Numbered from the stretch's first letter, positions 19,021 through 27,547 are shown. The stretch is DNA of 64,000 bases from an uncultured Lachnospiraceae bacterium (GCA_934320895.1 CAKRFY010000001.1:62001-126000), one strand, 5' to 3'. Numbers and translations are program-made. The notes: generated by a model from the letters alone, not told the origin.

Positions 19021-19764
19021 TTAGTCTTTTTTCTCTACAAGCACTACTGTTTCATTGTCATGTCCGCCTTTATCATGTGCACATTCAATTATCTGCTCTG
19101 CCTTTTCTTTCAAAGATATATCTCTTGAAAGAATATTTTCCAATTCTTCAATATCAATATAGTCGTGTATTCCATCCGTACAAAGCATAAGGATATCGTT
19201 ATAACTAAAATTCTCCCTGTGTTCCGTAACGGTTATCCAATCAGTTGAAAAGCCTGCTGCGCCTAAACATCTGGTAATGATATTTTTCTCCGGATAATCT
19301 TTTGCAGTTTCTTCATTCAAAATTCCCATATCCAGTAATTCCTGAACCTTAGAATGATCTCTTGTCAATTGACGTAGAAAACCGCCCCTAAATCTATATA
19401 ACCTGCTGTTTCCAACATTATATGAGATTATCTGGCTTCCCAATATTCCAACCGCACACAATGTAGTGCTTAACATATTTCCATAATTATTTTTTACAAG
19501 ACCAACATTTGCCTGATTTATACATTGAATTATTTCTTCTGCTTTCCTCGGATTACACTCTTCCAGACAATACAGTACATAACGGGATGCCAGCTCACTG
19601 TTTTCAATAGAACCAACGCCATCTGCCACTGCGAACAATCCTCCCTCTATCAGAGACTCACCCTCAAAGATTCCATCATGTATCACTGAATGCTTTAGCA
19701 TCGCAGCATCATCATTTGTTTCATGAACTAATCCTCTATCAACAACACCAACATATCTCAACAT
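19021..19764 (-). CDS. PP2C-family Ser/Thr phosphatase
   Basis: A 247-residue metal-dependent phosphatase that should reverse the neighbouring kinase's phosphorylations. Metal and phosphate motifs are present: VGVVDRGLVHETNDDA at the N-terminus, GGLFAVADGVGS near residue 45, ILMLCTDGIHDYI near 195 and GGHDNETVVLV at the C-terminus. Length and motif order are typical of bacterial PPM phosphatases such as PrpC/Stp. It ends about 85 bp before the kinase gene and starts 5 bp after the AAA+ gene. Confidence 0.92.
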   Translation of the reverse strand: MLRYVGVVDRGLVHETNDDAAMLKHSVIHDGIFEGESLIEGGLFAVADGVGSIENSELASRYVLYCLEECNPRKAEEIIQCINQANVGLVKNNYGNMLSTTLCAVGILGSQIISYNVGNSRLYRFRGGFLRQLTRDHSKVQELLDMGILNEETAKDYPEKNIITRCLGAAGFSTDWITVTEHRENFSYNDILMLCTDGIHDYIDIEELENILSRDISLKEKAEQIIECAHDKGGHDNETVVLVEKKD

Positions 19765-19769
19765 CTATA

Positions 19770-21686
19770 TCACCCACAAATCAATTTTGCTATGCCATCT
19801 GTTTCTGAAATATCCGTAATACGGACTACGCTGCCCTTTTCAATATGGTTATCAAACACATAATTAGATAGCGGCGTGATGAAATACTCCTCCACCACAT
19901 TTCCAACACCTCGTCCACCTTCCTCAAGATTTCCGAGAACCTTTTCTTCTATTTTCTCCCATACATTTTCATTTAACTCAATCTCAATTGTCTGCGTTTC
20001 TTTAATCTTTCCACATATCTTATTTATCTGTGATCTCATAATTTCTTTCGCAGCATCTGGCTGAATGAAATTAAATACTATCAGATTTTTTCCAATCCTG
20101 TTTAATACCTCCGGTTTTCCTTTTTGATGAAAATAATCCTGTATTCCCTCTGTCACTGTACTTTCAACCTGCTCATAAGGCATATTGATGTCTACCACCC
20201 GTGTTTTTACACCTCCAACATCCTTATAAATTCCGAGATTGCTTGTAAATACTATCAGGGCTTCTGAAAAATATACAGTATTTCCCTGTCCGTCTGTCAT
20301 TCTTCCGTCCTCAAGAATTTGTAAAAATTTATCCCATATACTTGGCGATGCTTTTTCAATCTCATCAAATAGCAACAATGAAAAAGGATGTTCCTTAATT
20401 ACATTTGTCAACTGACCTCCTGCTTCATAACCAACATATCCCGGAGGTGCTCCAAACAGCTTTTGTGCCGAATGGCTTTCTGCATATTCACTCATATCAA
20501 ATCTTCTACATGCACTTTCATCACCAAATAAAAGCTCTGCCAAGGATTTCGCCAGTTCTGTCTTTCCTGTACCTGTTGGTCCTGCAAAAAATAAAATTCC
20601 CTTAGGCTTTGAATTAGACGAATGTTGCAGTCCCGATAAACCTGTTTTTGCTCTTTTTATTACAGATATACTTTTCTGGACAGCCAAATCCTGTCCTTTT
20701 ACCCTGCGTTTAATCTCCTGTTCTGCATTTTCAATCTGACCTCTTTCTATCGCATCCCACGGATTTTCCTTAATTCCATACTTATATAATGCCGTTACAT
20801 CTAAAAGACTTCTCTCTCCCTCCGGTTGAATCATCTTTAATTCCATTATTCCTTTAAGGTCAAGTATTTTCATTCCATCAGTTATATCTATAAAATGGTC
20901 TATTCTTTTTGCCTGCTCATCCGGTGTCATATCACTGTTTTTCTCCTCAAAGAAATTGCGGTACAAATTAACATATTCCAGACGAACATACTTATCCGGT
21001 GTCGGCAAAATGATGTTCTTAACATTTGGATTATCAAGATAGAACCAAGCCGGGATATCATTTACCTTATCAACGATCATTATCAGCAGATTTTGTCTCT
21101 TTATCTTATCCTCATTTCCAACATTTCTCCTTGCATTCATTGACGCATAGAGCAGATTCATAAAAATCGCACGTTCCGCATCCTGCATCCGTGTAGGATC
21201 TGCAAGCGTCTGGGATGCAAAATTCACACAGAAAACAGATGGATTTCTATTTTCAATCAATATTTTTTTAATAAATTCACTTGCCTTTAATGTATCACAC
21301 ATTATGGCACTGTCTATCTGACCATTCACCCTTATATCATCCTGTGTTTCTTCCATATAGTGATATGCTTCCAAACACTGTATATCCGAGTCTGATAATT
21401 GAGATTTATTTTCTTCAAATTCAGCCATTATTTCAGAAAAAACAGAAACAGCACTTTTTTGTTTATTTCTGTTATAAAATCCATTTACCGGATCATAAAA
21501 GCACACACTATATCCGTTTGTAGATAATATTTTGTGAATATAATTGTCTAATTTCAAAAAATTAGCGCACTTTTCATTATTATCATCTAATACAGGATAT
21601 TCATCATAAATATTTCCTTCTATTACAATGCAGTTCTTTATCTTTGTAAAACATTCAAATTCACGAATCCATTTAGGCATCTTCAT
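19770..21686 (-). CDS. ClpB/ClpA-type AAA+ ATPase with degenerate N-terminal ATPase-like domain
   Basis: A 638-residue protein. The C-terminal half (about 305-638) is a Clp/Hsp100 D2 module: a GQDLAVQKSISVIKRAK lead-in, Walker A GPTGTGKTELAKSL, pore-loop segment GAPPGYVGYEAGG, Walker B LLLFDEIEKA, and the ClpB D2-small domain with the GGRGV motif. The N-terminal 300 residues look like a second, inactive P-loop domain (IVIEGNIYDEYP and LLIMIVDKVNDIP strands) without Walker A. There is no ClpP-binding or chaperone N-domain, so it probably remodels a partner in this cluster. AGGAG precedes the start. Confidence 0.85.
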   Translation of the reverse strand: MKMPKWIREFECFTKIKNCIVIEGNIYDEYPVLDDNNEKCANFLKLDNYIHKILSTNGYSVCFYDPVNGFYNRNKQKSAVSVFSEIMAEFEENKSQLSDSDIQCLEAYHYMEETQDDIRVNGQIDSAIMCDTLKASEFIKKILIENRNPSVFCVNFASQTLADPTRMQDAERAIFMNLLYASMNARRNVGNEDKIKRQNLLIMIVDKVNDIPAWFYLDNPNVKNIILPTPDKYVRLEYVNLYRNFFEEKNSDMTPDEQAKRIDHFIDITDGMKILDLKGIMELKMIQPEGERSLLDVTALYKYGIKENPWDAIERGQIENAEQEIKRRVKGQDLAVQKSISVIKRAKTGLSGLQHSSNSKPKGILFFAGPTGTGKTELAKSLAELLFGDESACRRFDMSEYAESHSAQKLFGAPPGYVGYEAGGQLTNVIKEHPFSLLLFDEIEKASPSIWDKFLQILEDGRMTDGQGNTVYFSEALIVFTSNLGIYKDVGGVKTRVVDINMPYEQVESTVTEGIQDYFHQKGKPEVLNRIGKNLIVFNFIQPDAAKEIMRSQINKICGKIKETQTIEIELNENVWEKIEEKVLGNLEEGGRGVGNVVEEYFITPLSNYVFDNHIEKGSVVRITDISETDGIAKLICG

Positions 21687-21689
21687 AAT

Positions 21690-22262
21690 TTACACACTCC
21701 TCTCATTGTTATGTATTCCTATTGACATCAATTCATCTTTCCAAAAAACATTTTGAATCTGCCGCCCTTTATCCATATATTTTTTATATTTTCCTCTTAA
21801 ATTTTCTTTCAGAAAATACATCTTCTGATTTGTTGATGCTATAAGTGCTGTTTTGTTGTCATTTTTTTCATCAATGTATTCACCTGATATAAGTACACCC
21901 ATATACTGAAAACATTCCTGCACATCACTATCTGGCATTTCCAATAATTCCTCATATGTATATCCTGAAAAAACAAGAATATCCTCAATTCTTGATGATA
22001 TTTCTCGCAAGAATTTTTTTAATTCACTAGGCTGTGCAAACGGTTCCCCACCACTTATAGTAATCCCATCTATACGCTTCGTATCAATTTTTAAAATCAT
22101 TTTTTCCAATTGTTGCACGGATATATCTTTTGTCTTGTCAAACATCCGCAATTCCGGATTTGCACATTTTTTGCACCTTTTGTGACACCCTATCATCCAC
22201 ATTGCCAGTCTGTTTCCAGGACCAAGAGCAGTCACGGGAAATAATAATCTGTCTACCTGCAA
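21690..22262 (-). CDS. NrdG-like radical SAM (4Fe-4S) protein
   Basis: A 190-residue radical SAM protein of the short activase type. The iron-sulfur motif is GCHKRCKKCANP (C-x3-C-x2-C) and the SAM-binding strand is ISGGEPFAQP. It resembles ribonucleotide-reductase activases, but no NrdD or pyruvate formate-lyase gene is near; it sits between the FHA and AAA+ genes. It may install a glycyl radical or modify a protein of this system. The likely start is a TTG at 22262 behind GAGGTGAGGA, overlapping the FHA stop by 10 bp, so it is translationally coupled. Confidence 0.85.
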   Translation of the reverse strand: MQVDRLLFPVTALGPGNRLAMWMIGCHKRCKKCANPELRMFDKTKDISVQQLEKMILKIDTKRIDGITISGGEPFAQPSELKKFLREISSRIEDILVFSGYTYEELLEMPDSDVQECFQYMGVLISGEYIDEKNDNKTALIASTNQKMYFLKENLRGKYKKYMDKGRQIQNVFWKDELMSIGIHNNERSV

Positions 22263-23170
22263 ATCCTCACCTCGAAATTCTGGTCTGCCATAGTAACAAT
22301 ATCCTCATTAACAATACGCATTTTTCCCTGTCTCTTATAAATCATTTCTCCATTAATTCTTGTCCCATTTGTGCTGTTCCAATCCTCAATAAATGCACCT
22401 GTTCCGTCAACAACAATCATCGCATGCTGTCTGCCAATGTATCTTTTCTCACTAAAATAATCACTTTCAACATCACCCAGTTTTCCAAGAATATGCTTAC
22501 CTCTGCCTATTCTTATAACTTTTCCATCATTGTTATTGATAAATTCTATGTAACTGATTTCCTTAATTTCAGATTTATGTTCATCTGATTTTATTTCATG
22601 ACCGTAAGACTTTTGTGCAAAATTATCTGCCGAAGTATTATTTTCCGGCTTGTCCACCCTTTCCGACTCATTATCTTTCTTCTGTTCATTACCCCTTTCT
22701 GTCTCATCAGCTTTTTCTGTTTCATCATCATTTTGTGATATGTACTCTGAATTCGGTGCATCCAACTGATTTTTTTCATCATTTTCTATATTATTTACTT
22801 CTTCTGAATTATTATTTTTTTCTTTATCCCCCGGTATGTTGTCTTTTTCTGCCACCTCATTTTTTGATTTTATTTTACCAATTTCCAAAAGGTATTCTTC
22901 TTCCGACAGAATACTGTCTTCTCCCACATTATTTATTCCAATCTCATAACATTCAGGACATGAATTTGGAATGCTCTCTTTATCCTCAAACGATATCCAT
23001 GCGCCACAGCTTCCACATCTTATATACCATTTTTCATTACTATTTTTATCTTCCATATCATTATCATCACTTATAGTTTCATATGGTTTATTACAATCTG
23101 GGCAAATAAATATTGTCATATTTTTTTCAATTCTTTTACAAGAACTGCAATATTGATATCCTCCAGCCAT
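22253..23170 (-). CDS. Twin zinc-ribbon FHA-domain protein
   Basis: A 305-residue cytoplasmic adaptor. Two zinc ribbons occupy the N-terminus (CSSC with CPDC, then CGSC with CPEC). A charged, Asn/Glu/Lys-rich disordered linker follows (about 105-200). The C-terminal FHA domain (about 210-305) has the phosphothreonine-binding pattern IGRGKHILG, IGRQHAMIV and the classic WNSTNGTRING. FHA domains bind phosphothreonine, so the kinase's KT repeats are a natural ligand. AAGGAGGA precedes the ATG. Confidence 0.88.
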   Translation of the reverse strand: MAGGYQYCSSCKRIEKNMTIFICPDCNKPYETISDDNDMEDKNSNEKWYIRCGSCGAWISFEDKESIPNSCPECYEIGINNVGEDSILSEEEYLLEIGKIKSKNEVAEKDNIPGDKEKNNNSEEVNNIENDEKNQLDAPNSEYISQNDDETEKADETERGNEQKKDNESERVDKPENNTSADNFAQKSYGHEIKSDEHKSEIKEISYIEFINNNDGKVIRIGRGKHILGKLGDVESDYFSEKRYIGRQHAMIVVDGTGAFIEDWNSTNGTRINGEMIYKRQGKMRIVNEDIVTMADQNFEVRICR

Positions 23171-23174
23171 TTTA

Positions 23175-24683
23175 TCATTCCTCCTTATCTACATATTGCA
23201 AACGCTGAACATTAGCATCATCAAACTGTCTCTCAGACTGAGATTCTGAAACAAGCTGCACATGACGGAAACTAAATCTTTTAGTTGATTTTCTGATATT
23301 CTTCTGACGCACAATATGTTCATTTGAAGTTTGCTCTGCTGAAACAGGCATTAAATTTTCATAATCAATATGAATACCTTTTTCTTGTAACTGCTCTCTT
23401 ATATTAGGATACAGGTCACAAAATGCTACCTGCTGACGAACCATCTCTTTTACCTCAGCATCCGTAGGCGGATTGTCACCCTCGCCAATAACATTCATCA
23501 TGATCATTCCATCACCAAATGAAGTTGATATTTTTTCACCCTTGTTACCTTCAAAAATAATTCTGGATACACTGTCAGCATTATGCAACTGATATGATGA
23601 TATACTTGCATATCCATAATCTTTCATAATATTTTCGATACTTTCCTCTATATAAATCCTTGATTCCTGTTTTTCTACCCTGCTCCTTAAGTTATTGACA
23701 CGCTCTCTTAATTCCTGAATCGTAAACTCTTCATAATTTGCACGCTTAACATCCAATGCCTGACAAAATGATATGTATTCGAGTTCTAAAGTAGTTCTTT
23801 CTTCCATCTCTGCATTTCTGGCAGCCACCAGCATTGAGACATATTTTTCCAGTCTTGCATACTTCATTCGCATCTGCTGCAAAACTGCTCTCTTACTTTT
23901 CATTGAATATGCCCTTTCACTTGTATCATTTATACATATCAAATCCTGCTTTAATTCATAAAGCAGACCTGTCTCTTTCTCTGTTAGATAATCAATTTTT
24001 GAATATTCTCTCATATCAGCCTGAAGCATCTCCAACAAAGCAAGTTCTTCTATTGTAAAAGGCAATGTTTCGGGATCAATATATTCATCCTTTTCAGGCA
24101 TAAACGGTATGTCTTTTCCATTTCCCATATATCTTTCTATGCGGACACTATTTATATTTACATTTTCTAATTTTTCCTTTTCTTTTTCTATTTTTTCCAT
24201 CCATTCCCTTGAACCACGGGCAGCCCGTTCATTTTCTTTTTTTATCTGTTTTATACCGGCATTAAATTCTTCAATATCTGCCTGCAGTCTTTTTAATACA
24301 TCAGATATTTCACTAAGAAATTCTTCTTTCCATTTTGGAATATCCTCAACTTTTTGAACTCCCATTTTTCTTAGCTGTTCAACACTATGAGATGCAATAA
24401 TCCCTAAATCAAATTTCTTTTTATTTACATTATCTGCATATTTTTCTTTTAATAATCTAACTTCCTGAAGTACTCCCGATGCATCTCCATAACCAATAGG
24501 TACAGTATTTAATGTTACATTTCCATAATTTTGTATCCATAAAGCCGTGTTTTCAATATCTTTGTTGATACCCTCGAACAAATCTGTGTAATAATTGTCC
24601 TTACCTATCTGTCTTAATCTCTCATTATTTCTTGCAATCACCTCTGGATCACAAGTTACTCCTACCATCTTAGGACCACTCAT
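23175..24683 (-). CDS. MSGPK-type coiled-coil protein
   Basis: A 502-residue soluble protein that starts MSGPK and is dominated by coiled coil (about 120-190 and 240-370; for example the EKIEKEKEKLE heptads). The N-terminal MSGPK recalls other poorly characterised bacterial coiled-coil proteins in conflict-type gene clusters; this resemblance is from memory and not a family assignment. The C-terminal 120 residues contain a beta-rich segment and a basic tail. GGAGGA precedes the ATG, and it lies 4 bp before the FHA gene. Likely a structural or scaffold component. Confidence 0.6.
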   Translation of the reverse strand: MSGPKMVGVTCDPEVIARNNERLRQIGKDNYYTDLFEGINKDIENTALWIQNYGNVTLNTVPIGYGDASGVLQEVRLLKEKYADNVNKKKFDLGIIASHSVEQLRKMGVQKVEDIPKWKEEFLSEISDVLKRLQADIEEFNAGIKQIKKENERAARGSREWMEKIEKEKEKLENVNINSVRIERYMGNGKDIPFMPEKDEYIDPETLPFTIEELALLEMLQADMREYSKIDYLTEKETGLLYELKQDLICINDTSERAYSMKSKRAVLQQMRMKYARLEKYVSMLVAARNAEMEERTTLELEYISFCQALDVKRANYEEFTIQELRERVNNLRSRVEKQESRIYIEESIENIMKDYGYASISSYQLHNADSVSRIIFEGNKGEKISTSFGDGMIMMNVIGEGDNPPTDAEVKEMVRQQVAFCDLYPNIREQLQEKGIHIDYENLMPVSAEQTSNEHIVRQKNIRKSTKRFSFRHVQLVSESQSERQFDDANVQRLQYVDKEE

Positions 24684-24701
24684 AATACTTCCTCCAAATT
24701 A

Positions 24702-25478
24702 CTATTTTTTGCTTTTTAAACTTCTCAATAAAATATATATGCCAATGATCATCACAATAACCGAGCCCCATGATTCCATTGTATCCACCGTTCCCTGCAA
24801 TATATTACATACACTTCCATATTGCGTTTCTAATACTATCATCAATACAAGAAACATCACCGACGATGTAATAGCAGTGGAAATTGCCCTGCCTATGGAT
24901 GTACTTGGAAACTGTTTAATTATGTAAGTCAGTATAAAACTATCTTTTTTTAGTCCTGTGATAAACGACAATAACAAAATCGGTGTATATAAAATACTTC
25001 CCCCGGTTATGATACATTCAACACAATATACGCACCACTTCATAACTATATTTTCTCTTACAAAGTCCATAAAGAAGCCATACACGATAATGCCGCCAAA
25101 AACAATCGCAATTCTTGATGTGATTTTTCCTACAAATCCCGCATTTCCAAATGTGAATGTATTAGATACCAAATTTATCATCAATGTCAATGTAACCAAC
25201 TCAACAAAATCTAACGCAAAAAAAGCAGGACTGTCTGCAAAATACTTTCTCACACTTCCTGCTCTTTCTACATTGTTTACCAATGGAAGTCCTGAATCAA
25301 AAATCCCACCTGTTGAAAAATCTTGATTAAACATCTCTAATACTAGAGCATATAAAATAACCGCTGTAATACAATTGACGATAATCGTATTTCCTTTTTC
25401 TTCCTCCCCTGTAATAGAACAGAGGACGCCAAACAGTATGGCTAGAATTATAATAAAAGATAATAAAGTTCCTATCAT
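24702..25478 (-). CDS. Multi-spanning membrane protein of unknown function
   Basis: A 258-residue hydrophobic protein with about seven predicted membrane helices, starting with LLSFIIILAILFGVL and ending with VIVMIIGIYILL and a basic tail. No family motif is recognised. The pattern of long helices with a short periplasmic Ser/Gly segment recalls channel-like subunits, but this is only a guess. It lies 18 bp upstream of the MSGPK gene and would give the kinase cluster a membrane component. Confidence 0.6.
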   Translation of the reverse strand: MIGTLLSFIIILAILFGVLCSITGEEEKGNTIIVNCITAVILYALVLEMFNQDFSTGGIFDSGLPLVNNVERAGSVRKYFADSPAFFALDFVELVTLTLMINLVSNTFTFGNAGFVGKITSRIAIVFGGIIVYGFFMDFVRENIVMKWCVYCVECIITGGSILYTPILLLSFITGLKKDSFILTYIIKQFPSTSIGRAISTAITSSVMFLVLMIVLETQYGSVCNILQGTVDTMESWGSVIVMIIGIYILLRSLKSKK

Positions 25479-25534
25479 ATCACTTATTTTTCTCCATATA
25501 TAATTTTTCTAACATAATTGTAAATAATATACTA

Positions 25535-26104
25535 TTATATATTTTTAATCCCTATATCTTCCAATACCCCAACAATCCTATCTGTATTTAATTTCTCTAT
25601 TATAACTTTATTTTGTAACTCTTGACCAAATTTTTCAGCAAATATTATTATTACATCTTTTCTCCCTGAAGAATCTTTACAAATCGAATACCCTTGTATA
25701 GTACTTTTTCCTCCCTCGTTACTTAACAATTTCTGTCTGTCAACTGTAATTCCATCATTATTTAATACAGCTCTTACTCCTTGCGCGATAACATAATTTT
25801 GATATATTTTAATATAATATTTACTAATTTTAATATCATTGCGAATTTTATTAAAATATATTATTCCACCGATTAATAAGATAACAAAATACCACCAATG
25901 TACTTCTATTTCTATATTCTTTAAATATAAATATCTTACCATTGCTATACATATGAACAATATAAGCAAATCGATTATCCAATAAATATTCTTACCATTT
26001 TCCTCATATAACAATTTACCGCTATTTTCTTTTTCCTTTTCGTCAATCGAATTTATATTTATACTCCTAAATATAGCTCTACGATCTAGCTTTTTCCTTT
26101 CCAT
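25535..26104 (-). CDS. PH-like membrane protein, paralogue of the 14.4-kb gene
   Basis: A 189-residue protein with a basic N-terminus, two membrane helices (about 45-62 and 72-88) and a C-terminal beta-rich domain. It shares layout and scattered identities with the protein at 14351-14884, including GKLLYEENGK, IKIYQNYVIAQG and the ending EDIGIK. AAAGGTGAA precedes the ATG. Two copies at opposite ends of one cluster suggest duplication, with possibly different partners. Confidence 0.6.
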   Translation of the reverse strand: MERKKLDRRAIFRSININSIDEKEKENSGKLLYEENGKNIYWIIDLLILFICIAMVRYLYLKNIEIEVHWWYFVILLIGGIIYFNKIRNDIKISKYYIKIYQNYVIAQGVRAVLNNDGITVDRQKLLSNEGGKSTIQGYSICKDSSGRKDVIIIFAEKFGQELQNKVIIEKLNTDRIVGVLEDIGIKNI

Positions 26105-26224
26105 CTAATTCACCTTTCACCCTTAATAACATACTATTATTGTAACTTCAATAACAAGCTATATTTTCATAAACTTATAAAAATATAGCTTGCTCTTAGA
26201 TACTACTTTTCACAATCAATTTGA

Positions 26225-26404
26225 CTAGCTATGATAATGAAAACAGCCATTTCTATCAGATGGTCTGTTATAGCCGCCATATCCACCTTCGCAGTATGGT
26301 TTTCCATCCCTTGTGTCATCCCAATTAGCATATCTGCAATCAGAACAATTTCCTTCAAAACAGCCTGCTGGAATTCTTATTGGACATTCAATTTTTTTAT
26401 CCAT
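26225..26404 (-). CDS. Cys-rich mini-protein
   Basis: A 59-residue protein with six cysteines (ECPI, AGCFEGNC, SDCRYA, PYCEGG, NGCFHYH) and a His-rich end, likely a small metal-binding or disulfide-knot protein. I chose the ATG at 26404 behind AAGGAAGGAG rather than an upstream ATG at 26452. It lies between the JAB peptidase gene and the PH-like membrane protein. It has no signal peptide. It could be a peptidase substrate or metal-site accessory; this is conjecture. Confidence 0.6.
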   Translation of the reverse strand: MDKKIECPIRIPAGCFEGNCSDCRYANWDDTRDGKPYCEGGYGGYNRPSDRNGCFHYHS

Positions 26405-26455
26405 TTTACTCACTCCTTCCTTATTTATTTCAAAAAACAATACAACAGACATTAC

Positions 26456-26887
26456 TTAAATAACGTAATAATTACATTGCATAATTTCCATTGTTTGATT
26501 TTTAATTGCATATAAAACCATTTCTTTTTCAGGAAAAACTATTATAGGAAAATACAAAACATCTACACTCGAAGGCATTACTCTCATTATTTTATACATA
26601 TACTCTATATCACCTTTTGAAAGAGTTCTAACACCAAAATAATGTGTATGAAATATCCCTAAAAAAACAATATTATTCTGATTCCATTTTCGTATCTGCT
26701 CATTAATAGCATCTACATCCGGCGTATATCTACACATATTTTTTTCTTTTAAAGCAGTCTTATCTATCCAATACTCTGTTATCTCTTCATTTTTTCCACC
26801 TATAATTCCTCCTGTTTCAGGTAATTCTTCTGGTAGTCTCTGCAACAAATTTAATAAATTTTTCTTTGTTATTTTTAATTCATACAT
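26456..26887 (-). CDS. JAB/MPN-domain (JAMM) metallopeptidase-like protein
   Basis: A 143-residue single-domain protein. The JAMM zinc motif is visible: an upstream Glu in PETGGIIGG, then GIFHTHYFGVRTLSKGD, which fits H-x-H-x7-S-x2-D. Prokaryotic JAB peptidases cleave ubiquitin-like tags or process small proteins and occur in conflict systems. No E1, E2 or ubiquitin-like gene is visible nearby, so its substrate may be the Cys-rich mini-protein or another cluster member. The ribosome binding site is weak. Confidence 0.75.
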   Translation of the reverse strand: MYELKITKKNLLNLLQRLPEELPETGGIIGGKNEEITEYWIDKTALKEKNMCRYTPDVDAINEQIRKWNQNNIVFLGIFHTHYFGVRTLSKGDIEYMYKIMRVMPSSVDVLYFPIIVFPEKEMVLYAIKNQTMEIMQCNYYVI

Positions 26888-26928
26888 ACTTACTATACTT
26901 TAAACTTTAATCCAAAACTTACAAATCA

Positions 26929-27201
26929 TTATTTACCATTAACAATATGACCTATTATTCTAATAACTGTATATGCCAGTACTGCAAGTGCAACTGCTGC
27001 AAATAAATACGCAAGTACACAACTAATACCTATTTTTGCTGCAACTGATCCAGGCTTTTTTTGATTCAGCCACATCTTGGCATTTTGAGGCAAACGACTA
27101 GCTAAAAAGCCTTCTCCCTTAGTCAATTGTTTCCAGCCACGCCAAAAACCATATACAAAAACTGCAACTACTATGATTTCAAAAATTGTTTCATCACTCA
27201 T
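26929..27201 (-). CDS. Small two-helix membrane protein, first gene of the cluster
   Basis: A 90-residue protein with two membrane helices (IFEIIVVAVFVYGFW and IGISCVLAYLFAAVALAVLAYTV, the latter long) joined by a basic loop. No family is recognised. I chose the ATG at 27201, which has GGAGG eight bases upstream; the in-frame ATG at 27225 overlaps no site. It is the first gene after the invertible switch. Confidence 0.6.
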   Translation of the reverse strand: MSDETIFEIIVVAVFVYGFWRGWKQLTKGEGFLASRLPQNAKMWLNQKKPGSVAAKIGISCVLAYLFAAVALAVLAYTVIRIIGHIVNGK

Positions 27202-27277
27202 TTCATACTTCCTCCATTTTTTCACATTCCATACACAAAAATTGTTTCTTTAAATAAATATCTCTTTTCCTTTTCTA

Positions 27278-27307
27278 TAATCCACATAATGATTATTATG
27301 TGATTTA
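27278..27307 (-). repeat. Left inverted repeat of the invertible segment
   Basis: A 30-bp sequence identical to the reverse complement of 27518-27547. Each repeat is itself an imperfect palindrome: 13-bp arms (TAATCCACATAAT and ATTATGTGATTTA) around a 4-bp centre GATT, two arm mismatches. That is the structure of a tyrosine recombinase crossover site. Confidence 0.9.
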
Positions 27308-27517
27308 AACCAACAAATATATATCATCATCACTCTCAATGCGTACAAAATACAAAAATCGACAAAACATATTGCATATCCTAATAAAAAGTTATATAAT
27401 TTGTTTACAAACACAAAATGAATTTAGCAGATAGTTTCATTTTAATTCTTATTAATGATAGTTTTTATGATTTACTTTTAAGAATCTATCAGATAATGTA
27501 AGAACTATGTACCATTC
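27308..27517. promoter_or_regulatory. Invertible promoter segment (present orientation: OFF)
   Basis: The 210 bp between the inverted repeats hold no gene. The strongest promoter is on the plus strand: TTGCAT at 27372-27377, 17 bp, then TATAAT at 27395-27400. As written it fires away from the cluster, into the 3' end of the recombinase gene as antisense. After inversion it would sit near 27425-27453 on the minus strand, about 215 bp before the first cluster start codon. No comparable promoter faces the cluster in this orientation. Confidence 0.8.
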
Positions 27518-27547
27518 TAAATCACATAATAATCATTATGTGGATTA
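27518..27547 (+). repeat. Right inverted repeat of the invertible segment
   Basis: Perfect 30-bp partner of the left repeat, in opposite orientation, ending five bases before the recombinase stop codon. Close coupling of a recombinase gene to its own site is typical of phase-variable switches. Confidence 0.9.

Noticed and set aside
22615-23076. Long reading frame opposite the FHA gene
   Set aside because: It is a shadow of the FHA protein's low-complexity linker, with no ribosome binding site and no recognisable protein features.
27278-27547. The 30-bp repeats as terminator hairpins or an insertion-sequence pair
   Set aside because: Neither has a T run, no transposase lies between them, and their orientation, internal symmetry and adjacency to a tyrosine recombinase fit an invertible segment better.
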